Of a stretch of 64,000 nucleotides of DNA, positions 14,831-24,494 are shown in pieces. How positions within the stretch are numbered: the first letter of the stretch is position 1; every line of letters begins with the position of its first letter. The stretch lies in assembly GCF_028416635.1 (NCBI RefSeq), contig NZ_CP114013.1, positions 2,790,001 through 2,854,000 on the forward strand, given 5' to 3'. The notes under the pieces were generated by a model that searched no databases, was not told the origin of the DNA, and worked only from the letters and a program-made list of their open reading frames with translations. This stretch comes from Baekduia alba (lineage in GTDB: Bacteria > Actinomycetota > Thermoleophilia > Solirubrobacterales > Solirubrobacteraceae). A program made the position numbers and the translations under genes.

Positions 14831-17407
14831 ATGCGCATGCGATCCACCACGCTGGTGACCACCGCGGCGACCGTCGCGGCCCTGCTGCTGTCCGCGTCCG
14901 GCGCGATCGCGGCCGACGCGCCGACCGGGGCGCCGCAGGACCTCGCCTCCACCGGCGCGGACCGCACGCTCACCGGCACCGGCCCGGGCGCCCAGACCGG
15001 CTGGGCCGTCGCGGCGGCCGGCGACGTCAACGGCGACGGGATCGCGGACGCGATCGTCGGCGCGCCCGGCGGGCCGAAGGACCCCGGCACGGCCTACGTC
15101 GTCTTCGGCAGCCCGGGCGCGAGCCCGCTGACCGCGCTCGCCACGCTCGGCGACGGCGGCTTCAAGATCACCGGCGGCGCGCCCGGCGACCGGGCCGGCC
15201 TGGCGGTCAGCGCCGCGGGCGACGTCAACGGGGACGGGCTGGCCGACGTCGTGGTCGGCGCCCCCGGCGCCGCCGCCTACGGCCGCGCCGACGCGGGCGT
15301 CGCCTACGTCGTCTACGGCAAGAAGACGCCGGAGGCGGTCGCGCTCGGCCAGCTCGGCGCGGGCGGCTACGCGATCGTCGGCGCCGCACCCGGCGACGGG
15401 GCCGGCACCGCGCTCGCGGCCCTCGGCGACGAGGGTCGCGACGGCGTCCCGGACCTCGCGGTCGGCGCGCCCGGCTCGGCCGCGCTGCGCAAGCGCGGCG
15501 GCGCCGCCTACGTGGTCGCCGGCCACCGCGGCGGCGGCGACGTCGACCTCGCCGATCCCGCCTCCGGCCCGTCGTGGCGGATGGACGGCCCGACCGGCGG
15601 CTTCGCGGGCCTGGCGCTCGCGGCGGTCGGCGACCTCAACGGCGACGGCGCCTCCGAGATCGCGGTCGGCGCCCCGGGCACCGACCCGGCGGCGATCGAC
15701 GACGGCGACCTGGCCGACGTCGCCGACGGCCACGAGGCGCGCGGCGCCGCCTACGTCGTGTACGGCCACGGCGGCACGAGCGGCGAGGACCTGCCGCGGC
15801 TGGCCGCCGACCACGGCGTGCGGCTACGCGCCGGGACGACCGACCAAGCGCTCGGCCTCGCGCTCGCGGCCGGCGACCTCGACGGCGACGGCGTGGCCGA
15901 CCTCGCGATCGGCGTGCCGCTGAGCGACCGCAACGACCGCCAGAACTCCGGCTCGGCCTACGTCCTCTACGGGGCGCGCGGGCTGGGCGGGACGCTGGAC
16001 CTCAGCGCCCCCGACGCGGCACGCGTCCTGCGCCTCGACGGCGCCGCGGCCAAGGACGCGTTCGGCGCCGGCGTGGCGCTGCCGGGCGACCTCGACGCCG
16101 ACGGCAAGCCCGACCTCGTGATCTCGGCGGTGTTCGCGTCGCCGTTCGACCGCGCCGACGCGGGCGCCGCGTACCGCGTCTCGGGCGCGCCGGTGAGCGG
16201 GACGCTGGACGCCGGCAAGCTGCCGGTCGCCCAGACCTTCGCCGGCTCGACCGCGGGCGGGCACCTGCGCGCGCTGGCCGCCGCCGGCGACCTCGATCGC
16301 GACGGCGCGACCGACCTGCTGCTCGGCGAGCCCGAGGCCGGCGACGGCGGCACCGTCCGCATCGTCCGCGGGATCGCGCCCGCGCTCGTCACCCCGGCGC
16401 CGACCGCGCCCGATCCGGGCGTCCAGGAGGAGGTCGACCAGGACGGCTGCCACGCGGCGACGCGCTTCGAGCTGCTGATCGACGACTCCGGCTCGATGGA
16501 GGATTCCGACCCGGACCGCCTGCGCGCCAAGGCGCTTGAGCTGCTGCTCGCCAAGCCGGGCAACGCGGGCCGGACGTTCACCGCCGTGCAGTTCGGCAGC
16601 GAGGCCAGCAACGTCTTCGACGCCACCAAGATCGCCTATGGCGTGGCGGGCGTGACGCAGATCCGCGACCTGTCGGCCGCGTTGGAGCGCGATCTCGTCG
16701 CCGACGACGGCGGCACGAACTACAACGCCGGATTCCGCTCGCTCAACCGCGCCGCGGGCCGCGCCAGCGCGCGGATCTTCCTCACCGACGGCGAGCACAA
16801 CGAGGGCGGCGACTTCCGCAACGGCCACCGCGGCGGCCCGCCGACCTACGTCATCGGCCTCGGCCCCGACCTCGGCGGCCGCCGGTCGGAGGCCGGGCAG
16901 CGTCTGGGCCGGATCGCGCGCGAGACCAAGGGCACGTTCTTCCCGAACGTGACCGTCGACACCGTGCAGGCCGTGATGAACGCGATTGCCGCGAAGGTCA
17001 ACTGCGACATCGAGTTCGACCAGTACGTCGACACGCTCACCGCGAAGGACCCCGAGGCGGACACGAACGTGACCGACCTCGAGAGCGGGACCGCGTCGGC
17101 CGACGTCGACGTGACGTGGGGCGACCCGGACGACGACGTCCAGCCGTCCGGACTGGTCGTCGTGGACGGCGGCAAGCCGGTCGTCGCGCTGCCGCAGGCC
17201 GCGCTGGCCCAGGCCGCGTCGGGCCAGACGGTTACGGTCGGCAAGGTGAAGGTCTCGGGCCGGCGTGGGTTGACCTACGTGTCGCTGCACGTCACCGGGC
17301 TCAAGGGCGCCGACCGCCTGCGCGTGCGCGTCAAGGCGGCGGCGGTCCGCGGCCGCGACGGGGTGCGCGTCCGCACGCAGGTCGCCCAGAGCCGGCGGCG
17401 CCGGTAG
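14831..17407 (+). CDS. Secreted integrin-like protein: seven FG-GAP repeats plus VWA domain
   Basis: An 858-residue exported protein. A signal peptide (residues 1-34, ending AIAADA) is followed by seven FG-GAP repeats, each with a calcium-loop motif (DVNGDGIAD, DVNGDGLAD, DEGRDGVPD, DLNGDGASE, DLDGDGVAD, DLDADGKPD, DLDRDGATD). Together these would make a complete seven-bladed propeller (about 50-510). A von Willebrand A domain comes next (about 545-730) with an intact metal site: DDSGSM, a Thr in GGTNYN and LTDGEH. A beta-rich C-terminal domain ends in Arg-rich residues. The layout recalls an integrin alpha chain with an inserted A domain. The ATG at 14831 follows GGAGACGCC. The likely role is adhesion or cell-surface binding, inferred only. 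Confidence 0.85.
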   Translation: MRMRSTTLVTTAATVAALLLSASGAIAADAPTGAPQDLASTGADRTLTGTGPGAQTGWAVAAAGDVNGDGIADAIVGAPGGPKDPGTAYVVFGSPGASPLTALATLGDGGFKITGGAPGDRAGLAVSAAGDVNGDGLADVVVGAPGAAAYGRADAGVAYVVYGKKTPEAVALGQLGAGGYAIVGAAPGDGAGTALAALGDEGRDGVPDLAVGAPGSAALRKRGGAAYVVAGHRGGGDVDLADPASGPSWRMDGPTGGFAGLALAAVGDLNGDGASEIAVGAPGTDPAAIDDGDLADVADGHEARGAAYVVYGHGGTSGEDLPRLAADHGVRLRAGTTDQALGLALAAGDLDGDGVADLAIGVPLSDRNDRQNSGSAYVLYGARGLGGTLDLSAPDAARVLRLDGAAAKDAFGAGVALPGDLDADGKPDLVISAVFASPFDRADAGAAYRVSGAPVSGTLDAGKLPVAQTFAGSTAGGHLRALAAAGDLDRDGATDLLLGEPEAGDGGTVRIVRGIAPALVTPAPTAPDPGVQEEVDQDGCHAATRFELLIDDSGSMEDSDPDRLRAKALELLLAKPGNAGRTFTAVQFGSEASNVFDATKIAYGVAGVTQIRDLSAALERDLVADDGGTNYNAGFRSLNRAAGRASARIFLTDGEHNEGGDFRNGHRGGPPTYVIGLGPDLGGRRSEAGQRLGRIARETKGTFFPNVTVDTVQAVMNAIAAKVNCDIEFDQYVDTLTAKDPEADTNVTDLESGTASADVDVTWGDPDDDVQPSGLVVVDGGKPVVALPQAALAQAASGQTVTVGKVKVSGRRGLTYVSLHVTGLKGADRLRVRVKAAAVRGRDGVRVRTQVAQSRRRR

Positions 17408-17421
17408 CGGCCTGAGGCGGG

Positions 17422-17446
17422 GCGGCGGCGCGCGACGCGCCGCCGC
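17422..17446 (+). terminator. GC-rich hairpin terminator
   Basis: An 11-bp perfect stem (17422-17432 with 17436-17446) on a CGA triloop lies between the stop of the propeller-VWA gene and the psuG start. There is no T-tract, so termination strength is uncertain. Confidence 0.5.
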
Positions 17447-17461
17447 TACCGTCAGTCGCCC

Positions 17462-18367
17462 ATGATCACCGTCGCACCCGAAGTCGAGACAGCGCTGGCG
17501 GCCGGCGAGGCCGTCGTGGCGCTGGAGTCCACGATCGTCTCCCACGGGCTCCCGCGGCCCGACAACATCGTGATCGCCCGGCAGATCGAGCAGGCGGTGC
17601 GCGACGGCGGCGCGGTCCCGGCAACGATCGCGCTCGTCGACGGCGAGGTCCGCGTCGGCCTCGACGACGCGGCGCTGGAGGCGATCGCCACACGCGACGA
17701 CGTGGTCAAGTGCAGCTCCCGCGACCTCCCGATCGCCGCGGCGCGCGGCGCCACCGGCGCCACGACGGTGGCGGCGACGGCGCACCTCGCGGCCGAGACC
17801 GGCATCGGCCTCTTCGCGACCGGCGGCCTCGGCGGTGTGCACCGCGAGGCGGCCGACACGTGGGACGAGTCGGCCGACCTGGTCGGGCTGGCCCGGACCG
17901 ACATCTGCGTGGTCTGCGCGGGCGTGAAGTCGATCCTCGACATCCCTGCGACGCTCGAGCGCCTCGAGTCGCTGGGCATCGGCGTGGCGGGCTACAAGAC
18001 CACGCGGTTCCCCGCCTTCTACCTGACCGAGAGCGGCTACGAGCTGCCGTGGCAGCTCGACTCGCCCGAGGAGATCGCGGCGGTCCTCGGCGCCCGCGGC
18101 GAGCTCGGCCTCGACGGCTCCGCGCTGGTGATCGCCAACCCGCTGCCCGAGAGCGAGCAGCTGGACCCCGAGCTGCACGAGCGCGTGTTGCGCGAGGCGC
18201 TGGCGGCGGCGGCGGCCGAGGGCGTGCGCGGCCGCGACGTCACGCCGTTCCTGCTCGCGCGCTTCCACGAGGGCACGGGCGGCGAGTCGCTGCGGGCCAA
18301 CGTCGCGCTCGTGCTGGCCAACGCGCGCCTCGCTGGGCAGATCGCGGCGGCGCAGGCCCAGGCGTAG
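17462..18367 (+). CDS. psuG: Pseudouridine-5'-phosphate glycosidase
   Basis: A 301-residue enzyme that splits pseudouridine 5'-phosphate into uracil and ribose 5-phosphate. Family motifs are [16 protein letters not shown] at the N-terminus, [52 protein letters not shown] and the C-terminal [19 protein letters not shown]. The length is normal. The PfkB-type kinase gene follows after 10 bp, so the pair makes the full pseudouridine salvage route (kinase, then glycosidase). Confidence 0.93.
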   Translation: MITVAPEVETALAAGEAVVALESTIVSHGLPRPDNIVIARQIEQAVRDGGAVPATIALVDGEVRVGLDDAALEAIATRDDVVKCSSRDLPIAAARGATGATTVAATAHLAAETGIGLFATGGLGGVHREAADTWDESADLVGLARTDICVVCAGVKSILDIPATLERLESLGIGVAGYKTTRFPAFYLTESGYELPWQLDSPEEIAAVLGARGELGLDGSALVIANPLPESEQLDPELHERVLREALAAAAAEGVRGRDVTPFLLARFHEGTGGESLRANVALVLANARLAGQIAAAQAQA

Positions 18368-18377
18368 GCCGCGGTCC

Positions 18378-19262
18378 ATGACGATCGTCGTCGTCGGCGA
18401 CCTGATGGTCGACGTCGTCGCGGCCGCCGCCGCGCCGCTCGCACACGCGTCCGACACCGAGGCGCACGTGCGCTGGACCGGGGGCGGGGCGGCCGCGAAC
18501 GTCGCGGCCTGGCTCGCGCACCAGGATGTCGGGGTCGCCCTCGTGGCCCGCGCAGGCGACGACGTCGCAGGCCGCGGCGCGGTCGCCGAGCTGCGCGAGG
18601 CGGGCGTCGACGTCCACGTCGCGACCGACGACGCGCGCGCCACCGGCACCTGCGTCGTCGTCATCGGCGCCGACGGCGAGCGCACGATGCTGCCCGACCG
18701 CGGCGCGAACCTCGCGCTGGCGCCCGACGACCTGCCGGCGCAGCTGTTCGCCAAGGGCAACCACCTGCACTTGAGCGGCTACGTCCTGCTCCACGACGGG
18801 CCGCGCGCTGCGGGCCTCTGCGCGCTCGACCACGCCCACGAGGCCGGGATGACGATCTCGATCGACCCGGCCTCGGCGGCGCCGCTGCGCGACTGCGGCG
18901 TCGACCGCGTCCTGGGCTGGATCGCCGGCGCCGACGTGCTGCTGCCCAACCTCGACGAGGCCCGCGTCCTGACCGGGCTCGACGACCCCGAGGCCGCAGC
19001 CCGCGCGCTGGCCGCGAGCGCCGACGCACGCGAGGTCGTCGTGACGCTCGGCGCCGGCGGCGCGCTGTGGACCGACGGCCAGGAGGTCGTCCGGACCGCC
19101 GGGCCGGCCGTGGAGACCGTCGTGGACACCACCGGCGCCGGCGACGCCTTCGCCGCCGGCTGGCTCGCCGCGCGTCGCCGCCGCGCGAGCCCCCAGGACG
19201 CGCTCACCAGCGCGTGCACGCTCGGCGCCCGCGCCGTCACGCGCGCCGGCGCGCGGCCCTAG
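18378..19262 (+). CDS. psuK: PfkB-family carbohydrate kinase, probable pseudouridine kinase
   Basis: A 294-residue ribokinase-family enzyme. Signature 1 is GGGAAANVAAWLAHQDVGVALVA, and signature 2 is DTTGAGDAFAAGW with the catalytic aspartate. A DRGANLAL motif lies between them. In this position directly after psuG it is most likely the kinase that phosphorylates pseudouridine. Other sugar kinases in the family look much the same, so the substrate rests on context. Confidence 0.82.
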   Translation: MTIVVVGDLMVDVVAAAAAPLAHASDTEAHVRWTGGGAAANVAAWLAHQDVGVALVARAGDDVAGRGAVAELREAGVDVHVATDDARATGTCVVVIGADGERTMLPDRGANLALAPDDLPAQLFAKGNHLHLSGYVLLHDGPRAAGLCALDHAHEAGMTISIDPASAAPLRDCGVDRVLGWIAGADVLLPNLDEARVLTGLDDPEAAARALAASADAREVVVTLGAGGALWTDGQEVVRTAGPAVETVVDTTGAGDAFAAGWLAARRRRASPQDALTSACTLGARAVTRAGARP

Positions 19263-19271
19263 GACTGGCAC

Positions 19272-19607
19272 TCAGGACGGCTCGGACTCCTCGAGCTCGT
19301 CGGTCGTGACCTCTTCCAGGACGCCGAGGATCTCGCCGACGCGGCAGACCAGGAGGCGCTCCTCGTCGACCTCGACCCAGGCGCCGGCGGAGGTGTGGAA
19401 GACGACGTGGTCGCCGGGCGCGATCGGCATCCGCACGCCGACGTGGTCCCACCAGTCCAGGCCCTGGCCGACCGCGAGGACGATCCCGTGCTGTGGCGGC
19501 GGCTCGTTGGAGCCGGCCGGCACGAGCAGCCCGGAGCGGCGGAAGCGCTCGGGCTCGAGCTCCTTGATGACCACGCGGTCGAAGAGGGGGCGCAGGAAGT
19601 GCTTCAT
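19272..19607 (-). CDS. GroES-like co-chaperonin paralogue (orphan)
   Basis: A 111-residue protein with the GroES/Cpn10 beta-barrel pattern: PLFDRVVIKELEPERFRRSG (cf. the canonical PLGDRVVVK opening), GIVLAVGQG, APGDHVVFHTSAGAWVEVDEE and LVCRVGEILGVLEE at the end. It is longer than normal GroES because of an acidic C-terminal tail (TTDELEESEPS) and inserted residues (LDWWDHVGVRM). No groEL gene is nearby, so this is not the main groES. It may be a specialised cap for a second chaperonin or have lost that role. Confidence 0.75.
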   Translation of the reverse strand: MKHFLRPLFDRVVIKELEPERFRRSGLLVPAGSNEPPPQHGIVLAVGQGLDWWDHVGVRMPIAPGDHVVFHTSAGAWVEVDEERLLVCRVGEILGVLEEVTTDELEESEPS

Positions 19608-19641
19608 CGTCGCGCAGCGTAGTTCGTCAAGATGCCCCGCG

Positions 19642-20163
19642 ATGCGCAGCGGTCGCCGCCGAGCCCTCGTCCTCGGCAACATCCTGTTCTTCCTCGCGGG
19701 GCCGGGGCTCGAGGCCGGCGTCGGGCCGTGGCTGCTCGTGCAGGTCGCGGGGCGCGACGGGGCCGATCCGCCGGTCGCGCTGCGGGTGCTCGGCGCGCTG
19801 TCGATGCTCGGCGGCATCGCCGTCCTGCTCGACGTCTTCGTCCGGTTCGTGCGCGAGGGCGCGGGCACGCCGTCGCCGGCCGCGCCGACCGCCCGCGTCA
19901 TCGCCGGCGGCGCCTACCGCGTCGTGCGCCACCCGATGTACGTGGCGACAGCGACGGTCATCCTCGGCGAGGCGCTGCTCGTCGGCCAGCCGATCCTGCT
20001 CGTGGCGGCCGCGGCGTACGTGGCGACGACCGCGGCGCTGGCCCGCTACGTGGAGGAGCCACGGCTCGCCCGCCGGTTCGGCGCCTCCTACGAGGCGTAC
20101 CGGCGGGCGGTGCCGGGCTGGATCCCGCGGCTGGGCATGGGGAGGCCGCGGGGCGGGACTTAG
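19642..20163 (+). CDS. Isoprenylcysteine carboxyl methyltransferase-like (ICMT/PEMT) membrane protein
   Basis: A 173-residue integral membrane protein with about four hydrophobic segments. The C-terminal motif GGAYRVVRHPMYVATATVILGEALL, followed by the EEPRLARRFGASYEAYRR ending, is the SAM-binding signature of the ICMT/phospholipid methyltransferase family. Bacterial members methylate diverse lipophilic substrates, and the target here is unknown. The ATG at 19642 is chosen because the hydrophobic segment starts right after. The gene converges with the SnoaL-like gene (4-bp overlap of the ends). Confidence 0.8.
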   Translation: MRSGRRRALVLGNILFFLAGPGLEAGVGPWLLVQVAGRDGADPPVALRVLGALSMLGGIAVLLDVFVRFVREGAGTPSPAAPTARVIAGGAYRVVRHPMYVATATVILGEALLVGQPILLVAAAAYVATTAALARYVEEPRLARRFGASYEAYRRAVPGWIPRLGMGRPRGGT

Positions 20164-20537
20164 GCGGCCTCGGCCTGCTCGAGGAAGCCGACGACGTCGC
20201 CGAGGCGGCCGTCGCCGGTCACCGTCGCGAAGTCGTGGCCCACGGCGACCGCCGGCCCGCCGGCCGTCGGCTCCAGGCGCCAGACGAACCGCACGTGGTC
20301 GCCGACGGCGTCGGGCCCTGCGGCCAGGACGAAGCGGTGGCCGGGGAACTGCTGCTGGGCGGCGCCGATCATCCCGGCGATCTCGTCCGGGCCGGACCCG
20401 GACATCATCGGGTCGACGTAGGTCGCCTCAGCGGCGAAGGCCTGCCCGACGAGCGCGCGGCGGCGCTCCGGCTCGCCCTCGTTCCAGGCGGCGATGTAGG
20501 CGTCGACGGTCTCGGTGATGGAGGAGGAGTTGGTCAT
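20160..20537 (-). CDS. SnoaL/NTF2-like domain protein
   Basis: A 125-residue alpha+beta barrel protein. The pattern MTNSSSITETVDAYIAAWNEGEPERRRALVGQAF, then AEATYVDPMMSGSGPDEIAGMI, matches the nuclear-transport-factor-2/SnoaL superfamily, whose members act as small isomerases, cyclases or ligand binders. There is no further clue to a substrate. It starts 48 bp before the end of hrpA on the same strand. Confidence 0.75.
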   Translation of the reverse strand: MTNSSSITETVDAYIAAWNEGEPERRRALVGQAFAAEATYVDPMMSGSGPDEIAGMIGAAQQQFPGHRFVLAAGPDAVGDHVRFVWRLEPTAGGPAVAVGHDFATVTGDGRLGDVVGFLEQAEAA

Positions 20538-20585
20538 GGGTCACAGCCTGCCGGTGACGCGGCGGCCGGTCGATGACCTCCGAGG

Positions 20586-23500
20586 TCATGCTGCCTCGTC
20601 CATCGCCTTCCGGACGCGCTTGGCGCTGACCTGGCCGCGGACGCCGAGCGCCTGCGCGAACTGCGCGACGCGCAGCTCCTGGATCAGCCACCCGGCCTCG
20701 ATCAGCCCGGACGGCACGGGACGCCCGGCGTTGACGTAGGCGTTGATCCGGTCGCGCAGCTCGCCCTCCAGCGCGCGCACGCCGGCCATGCGGTCGCGGT
20801 CGACCGCGACGACGTCGGCCAGGCGCTCCAGCCGGCGCTCGGCGGCGCGCAGGTAGCGGACGACGTCGCCGAGGCGGTAGGCGCCGGTCGTCGCGGCGAA
20901 GCCCGGGTAGACGAGGCCGCCGAGCTGCTCGGCGACGTCCTGGCGGGCGTCGCGCAGCGGCGCGGCGATCAGCGTCTCCATGCGGCGGTGCAGGTCGGCG
21001 CGCGCGGCGAGGATGTCGACGACGTCGCGCATCACGACGCTCGTCCGCGCCGCCAGCGCGCCCGCGACGTGGCCGCGCAGCCGAGCGAACGACGCGGCGT
21101 CCCACGCCGGGCCGCCGGCCTCGTCGACCAGGACGTCGACCGCCGCGCTCGTCGCGTCGTCGACGACCGCGGCCAGCGAGCCGTGCGGCGCCGCGGCCAG
21201 CAGCAGCTGCGCGCGGTTGTCGAGCCGGCCGACGACCTGGCGGGCGACGGTCGGGATCGTCAGCAGGAGCAGGCGGCGCGTGCCGAGCGCCATGGCGGCG
21301 TCGGCGGCAGCGCGCGACTCCATCATCTTGACGTCGACGTGGTCGCCGCGGTCGACCAGCGCGCCGAACGCGCGGCCGGCGTCGCCGGCGCCGCGCAGGG
21401 CGATCTCGCGCGGCAGCGCGTCGAAGCCCGCCCACGCGGTGAGCCCGGCGTGCTCGTGCTCGGCGGTCGCGGCGCTCAGCGCGGCCCGCAGCCGCGGCTT
21501 GACCTGGTCGCGGACCGCCGCGAGGTCGGTGCCGTGCGCGACGGTCGCGCCGCGCTCGTCCTCGACGGCGAACGTCATCTTGAGGTGGTCGGGCAGGGCG
21601 GAGGGGGCGAACGCCTGCGCCGGGACGAGGGTGCCCTTCAGGGCGCTGACCTCGCGGGCCAGGACCTCGGCCAGCGGCCCGGAGCGCGGCTTCATCCGGC
21701 TCAGCGCCAGCGCCGCGGTCTCCGGGACCGGCACGAGCGGGCGGCGCAGCTCCTTGGGCAGGCCGCGCAGCAGCGTCGTCACCAGCTCCATGCGGAAGGC
21801 GGGGACGAGCCATTCGAAGCCCGTCGCGCGCAGCTGCGGCAGCGTCGCGAGCGGGACGTGCACGGTGACGCCGTCGTGCTCGGAGCCCGGCTCGAAGGCG
21901 TAGGTCAACGGCAGGACGAGGTCGCCCTGACGCCAGGCCGACGGGCGGCCCGCGCCCTCCAGCGCGTCGCGCGCCTCGGGCCGGACGAGCAGCTCCAAGG
22001 TGTAGGTCAACAGCGACGGGTCGGCGCGGCGCGCGTCCTTCCACCAGCGGTCGAAGTGCGCCGCGCTGACGACGTCCTGCGGGATCCGCGCGGCGAAGAA
22101 GTCGTAGAGCGTCTGGTCGTCGACCACGATGTCGCGGCGGCGCTCGCGCTGCTCGAGCACGTCGATCTCCTCGAGCACCCGGGCGTTGTCGGCGAAGAAG
22201 CGGTGGCGCGTGTCCCAGTCGCGCTCGACCAGCGCGCGGCGGATGAACAGGTCGCGCGCGAGCTCCGGGTCGATCTTCGCGTAGCCGACCTTGCGGCCCG
22301 CGACGATCGGCAACCCGTACAACGTGACCCGCTCGGTGGCGACGACCGCGCCCTGCTTGCGCTCCCAGCGCGGCTCGGAGTAGGTGCGCTTGACCAGGTG
22401 CTCGGCCAGCGGCTCGACCCACGCCGGCTCGATCTTGGCCGCGGCCCGGCCGAAGAGCCGCGCGGTCTCGACGAGCTCGGCGACCATGACCCACGCCGGC
22501 TGCTTGCGGGCCAGCGTCGAGCCGGGGAAGATCGAGAAGCGCGCGCCGCGCGCGCCCAGGTAGTCCCGTTTGGCCACATCCCGCACGCCGACGTGCGAGA
22601 GCAGTCCCGACAGCAGGGCGACGTGGATGTGCTGCACCTCGCCCGGCTCCTGGTTGCGCGTGATGCCCAGCTCCTTGGCCGCCGAGCGCAGCTGCCCGAC
22701 GAGGTCCTGCCACTCGCGCACGCGCAGGAAGTGCAGGTACTCGCTCTTGAGCCGCTTGCGGAACTGCGAGCCCGACAGCTCGTGCTGCTGCTCGCGCACG
22801 TAGGACCACAGGTTGAGGTAGGCGACGAAGTCCGAGTGGTCGTCCTTGAACCGCGCGTGCTGCTGGTCGGCCTGTGCCTGCAGGTCGCTCGGCCGCTCGC
22901 GCGGGTCCTGGATCGACAACGCGGCGGCGATCACGATGACCTCCTCGACGCACCGCAGCCGGTCGGCCTCCAGGATCATCCGGGCCATCCGCGGGTCGAC
23001 CGGCAGCCGCGCGAGCTTGCGGCCGACGCCCGTCAGGCGCTTGCCCGACGGCGCGGCCGGGTCCAGCGCGCCGAGCTCGTGCAGGAGGTTGACGCCGTCG
23101 CGCACCTGCCGCGCGTCGGGCGGGTCGAGGAACGGGAACTCGCTGACCGCGCCGAGGTCGAGCGCGGCCATCTGCAGGATCACCGACGCGAGGTTCGTGC
23201 GCAGGATCTCCGGATCGGTGAAGCGCGGGCGCTCCGTGAAGTCCTCCTCGTCGAAGAGGCGGACGCAGATGCCGTCCGAGGTGCGGCCGCAGCGGCCCTT
23301 GCGCTGGTCGGCCGAGGCCTGCGAGATCGGCTCGATCGGCAGCCGCTGGACCTTCAGCCGCGCGCTGTAGCGCGACATGCGCGCGAAGCCCGGATCGACG
23401 ACGTACTTGATCCCGGGCACGGTCAGCGACGTCTCGGCGACGTTGGTGGCCAGGACGACGCGGCGCTTGCGATGGCCCTGGAAGACCTTCTGCTGCTCGG

Positions 23501-24467
23501 CGTTGGACAGCCGCGCGTAGAGCGGCAGGATGTCCAGGTCGTCGTCCTTGAAGCGCCCGCGCAGCGCGTCGGCCGTGTCGCGGATCTCGCGCTCGCCGCT
23601 CAGGAAGACCAGGACGTCGCCGTCGCGCGACTCGCGCAGCAGCTCGTCGACGGCGTCGCCGATCGCCTCGGGCTGGTCGCGCTCCGGGCCGCCCTCGGTC
23701 AGCGCGAGCGGCCGGTAGCGCGTCTCGACCGGGAACGTGCGGCCGCTGACCTCCACGATCGGCGCGTCGCCGAAGTGCGCGGCGAACTGCCCGGGGTCGA
23801 TCGTCGCCGACGTGATGATGAGCTTCAGGTCGGGCCGGCGCGGCAGCAGCTGGTGCAGGAAGCCGAGCAGGAAGTCGATGTTCAACGAGCGCTCGTGCGC
23901 CTCGTCGATGATGATGGTGTCGTAGCGGCGTAGCAGGCGGTCGCGCTGGATCTCGGCCAGCAGCAGGCCGTCGGTCATCAACCGCACCAACGTGCTCTCG
24001 CTCGACCTGTCGTTGAACCGCACGGCGTAGCCGACGGCGTCGCCGAGCCCGACGTCGAGCTCCTCGGCGATGCGCTGCGCGACCGTCCGGGCCGCGAGCC
24101 GGCGCGGCTGGGTGTGGGCGATCGCGCCGCGGATCCCGCGGCCGAGCTCCAGGCAGATCTTGGGGATCTGCGTGGTCTTGCCCGAGCCGGTCTCGCCGGC
24201 GACGACGACGACCTGGTGGTCGCGGATCGTCGCCAGCAGCTCCTCGCGGCGCGCCGAGACCGGCAGCGCCTCGGGGTAGGTGATGGCCGGGACGGCGGCG
24301 CGGCGGCGCTCGATCCGCGCCTCGGCCGCGGCGAAGTCGCGGTCCAGCCGTGCCAGCCCCGCCTCGTCCTCCGGATGGCGGCGCGCACGATCGAGCCGCC
24401 GTGCGAGGCGATGCTCGTCGAGCAGCGTCAGCTCCTCCAGGCGGGTTCTGAGCTCGGCGATCGGCAC
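20586..24467 (-). CDS. hrpA: ATP-dependent RNA helicase HrpA (DEAH box)
   Basis: A 1293-residue protein, the normal size for HrpA. The helicase core carries GETGSGKTTQIPK (motif I), a DEAH box (IIIDEAHERSLNID), SATID (motif III) and QRKGRCGR (motif VI). The HA2 and OB-fold regions follow, and then the long HrpA-specific C-terminal DUF3418 domain. It unwinds RNA or stalled mRNA-ribosome complexes; in other bacteria it rescues collided ribosomes. The start is a GTG at 24467. Nothing in the sequence suggests damage. Confidence 0.93.
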   Translation of the reverse strand: MPIAELRTRLEELTLLDEHRLARRLDRARRHPEDEAGLARLDRDFAAAEARIERRRAAVPAITYPEALPVSARREELLATIRDHQVVVVAGETGSGKTTQIPKICLELGRGIRGAIAHTQPRRLAARTVAQRIAEELDVGLGDAVGYAVRFNDRSSESTLVRLMTDGLLLAEIQRDRLLRRYDTIIIDEAHERSLNIDFLLGFLHQLLPRRPDLKLIITSATIDPGQFAAHFGDAPIVEVSGRTFPVETRYRPLALTEGGPERDQPEAIGDAVDELLRESRDGDVLVFLSGEREIRDTADALRGRFKDDDLDILPLYARLSNAEQQKVFQGHRKRRVVLATNVAETSLTVPGIKYVVDPGFARMSRYSARLKVQRLPIEPISQASADQRKGRCGRTSDGICVRLFDEEDFTERPRFTDPEILRTNLASVILQMAALDLGAVSEFPFLDPPDARQVRDGVNLLHELGALDPAAPSGKRLTGVGRKLARLPVDPRMARMILEADRLRCVEEVIVIAAALSIQDPRERPSDLQAQADQQHARFKDDHSDFVAYLNLWSYVREQQHELSGSQFRKRLKSEYLHFLRVREWQDLVGQLRSAAKELGITRNQEPGEVQHIHVALLSGLLSHVGVRDVAKRDYLGARGARFSIFPGSTLARKQPAWVMVAELVETARLFGRAAAKIEPAWVEPLAEHLVKRTYSEPRWERKQGAVVATERVTLYGLPIVAGRKVGYAKIDPELARDLFIRRALVERDWDTRHRFFADNARVLEEIDVLEQRERRRDIVVDDQTLYDFFAARIPQDVVSAAHFDRWWKDARRADPSLLTYTLELLVRPEARDALEGAGRPSAWRQGDLVLPLTYAFEPGSEHDGVTVHVPLATLPQLRATGFEWLVPAFRMELVTTLLRGLPKELRRPLVPVPETAALALSRMKPRSGPLAEVLAREVSALKGTLVPAQAFAPSALPDHLKMTFAVEDERGATVAHGTDLAAVRDQVKPRLRAALSAATAEHEHAGLTAWAGFDALPREIALRGAGDAGRAFGALVDRGDHVDVKMMESRAAADAAMALGTRRLLLLTIPTVARQVVGRLDNRAQLLLAAAPHGSLAAVVDDATSAAVDVLVDEAGGPAWDAASFARLRGHVAGALAARTSVVMRDVVDILAARADLHRRMETLIAAPLRDARQDVAEQLGGLVYPGFAATTGAYRLGDVVRYLRAAERRLERLADVVAVDRDRMAGVRALEGELRDRINAYVNAGRPVPSGLIEAGWLIQELRVAQFAQALGVRGQVSAKRVRKAMDEAA

Positions 24468-24494
24468 GCCCTTCGAGGATACGAGGCGCTTGGG

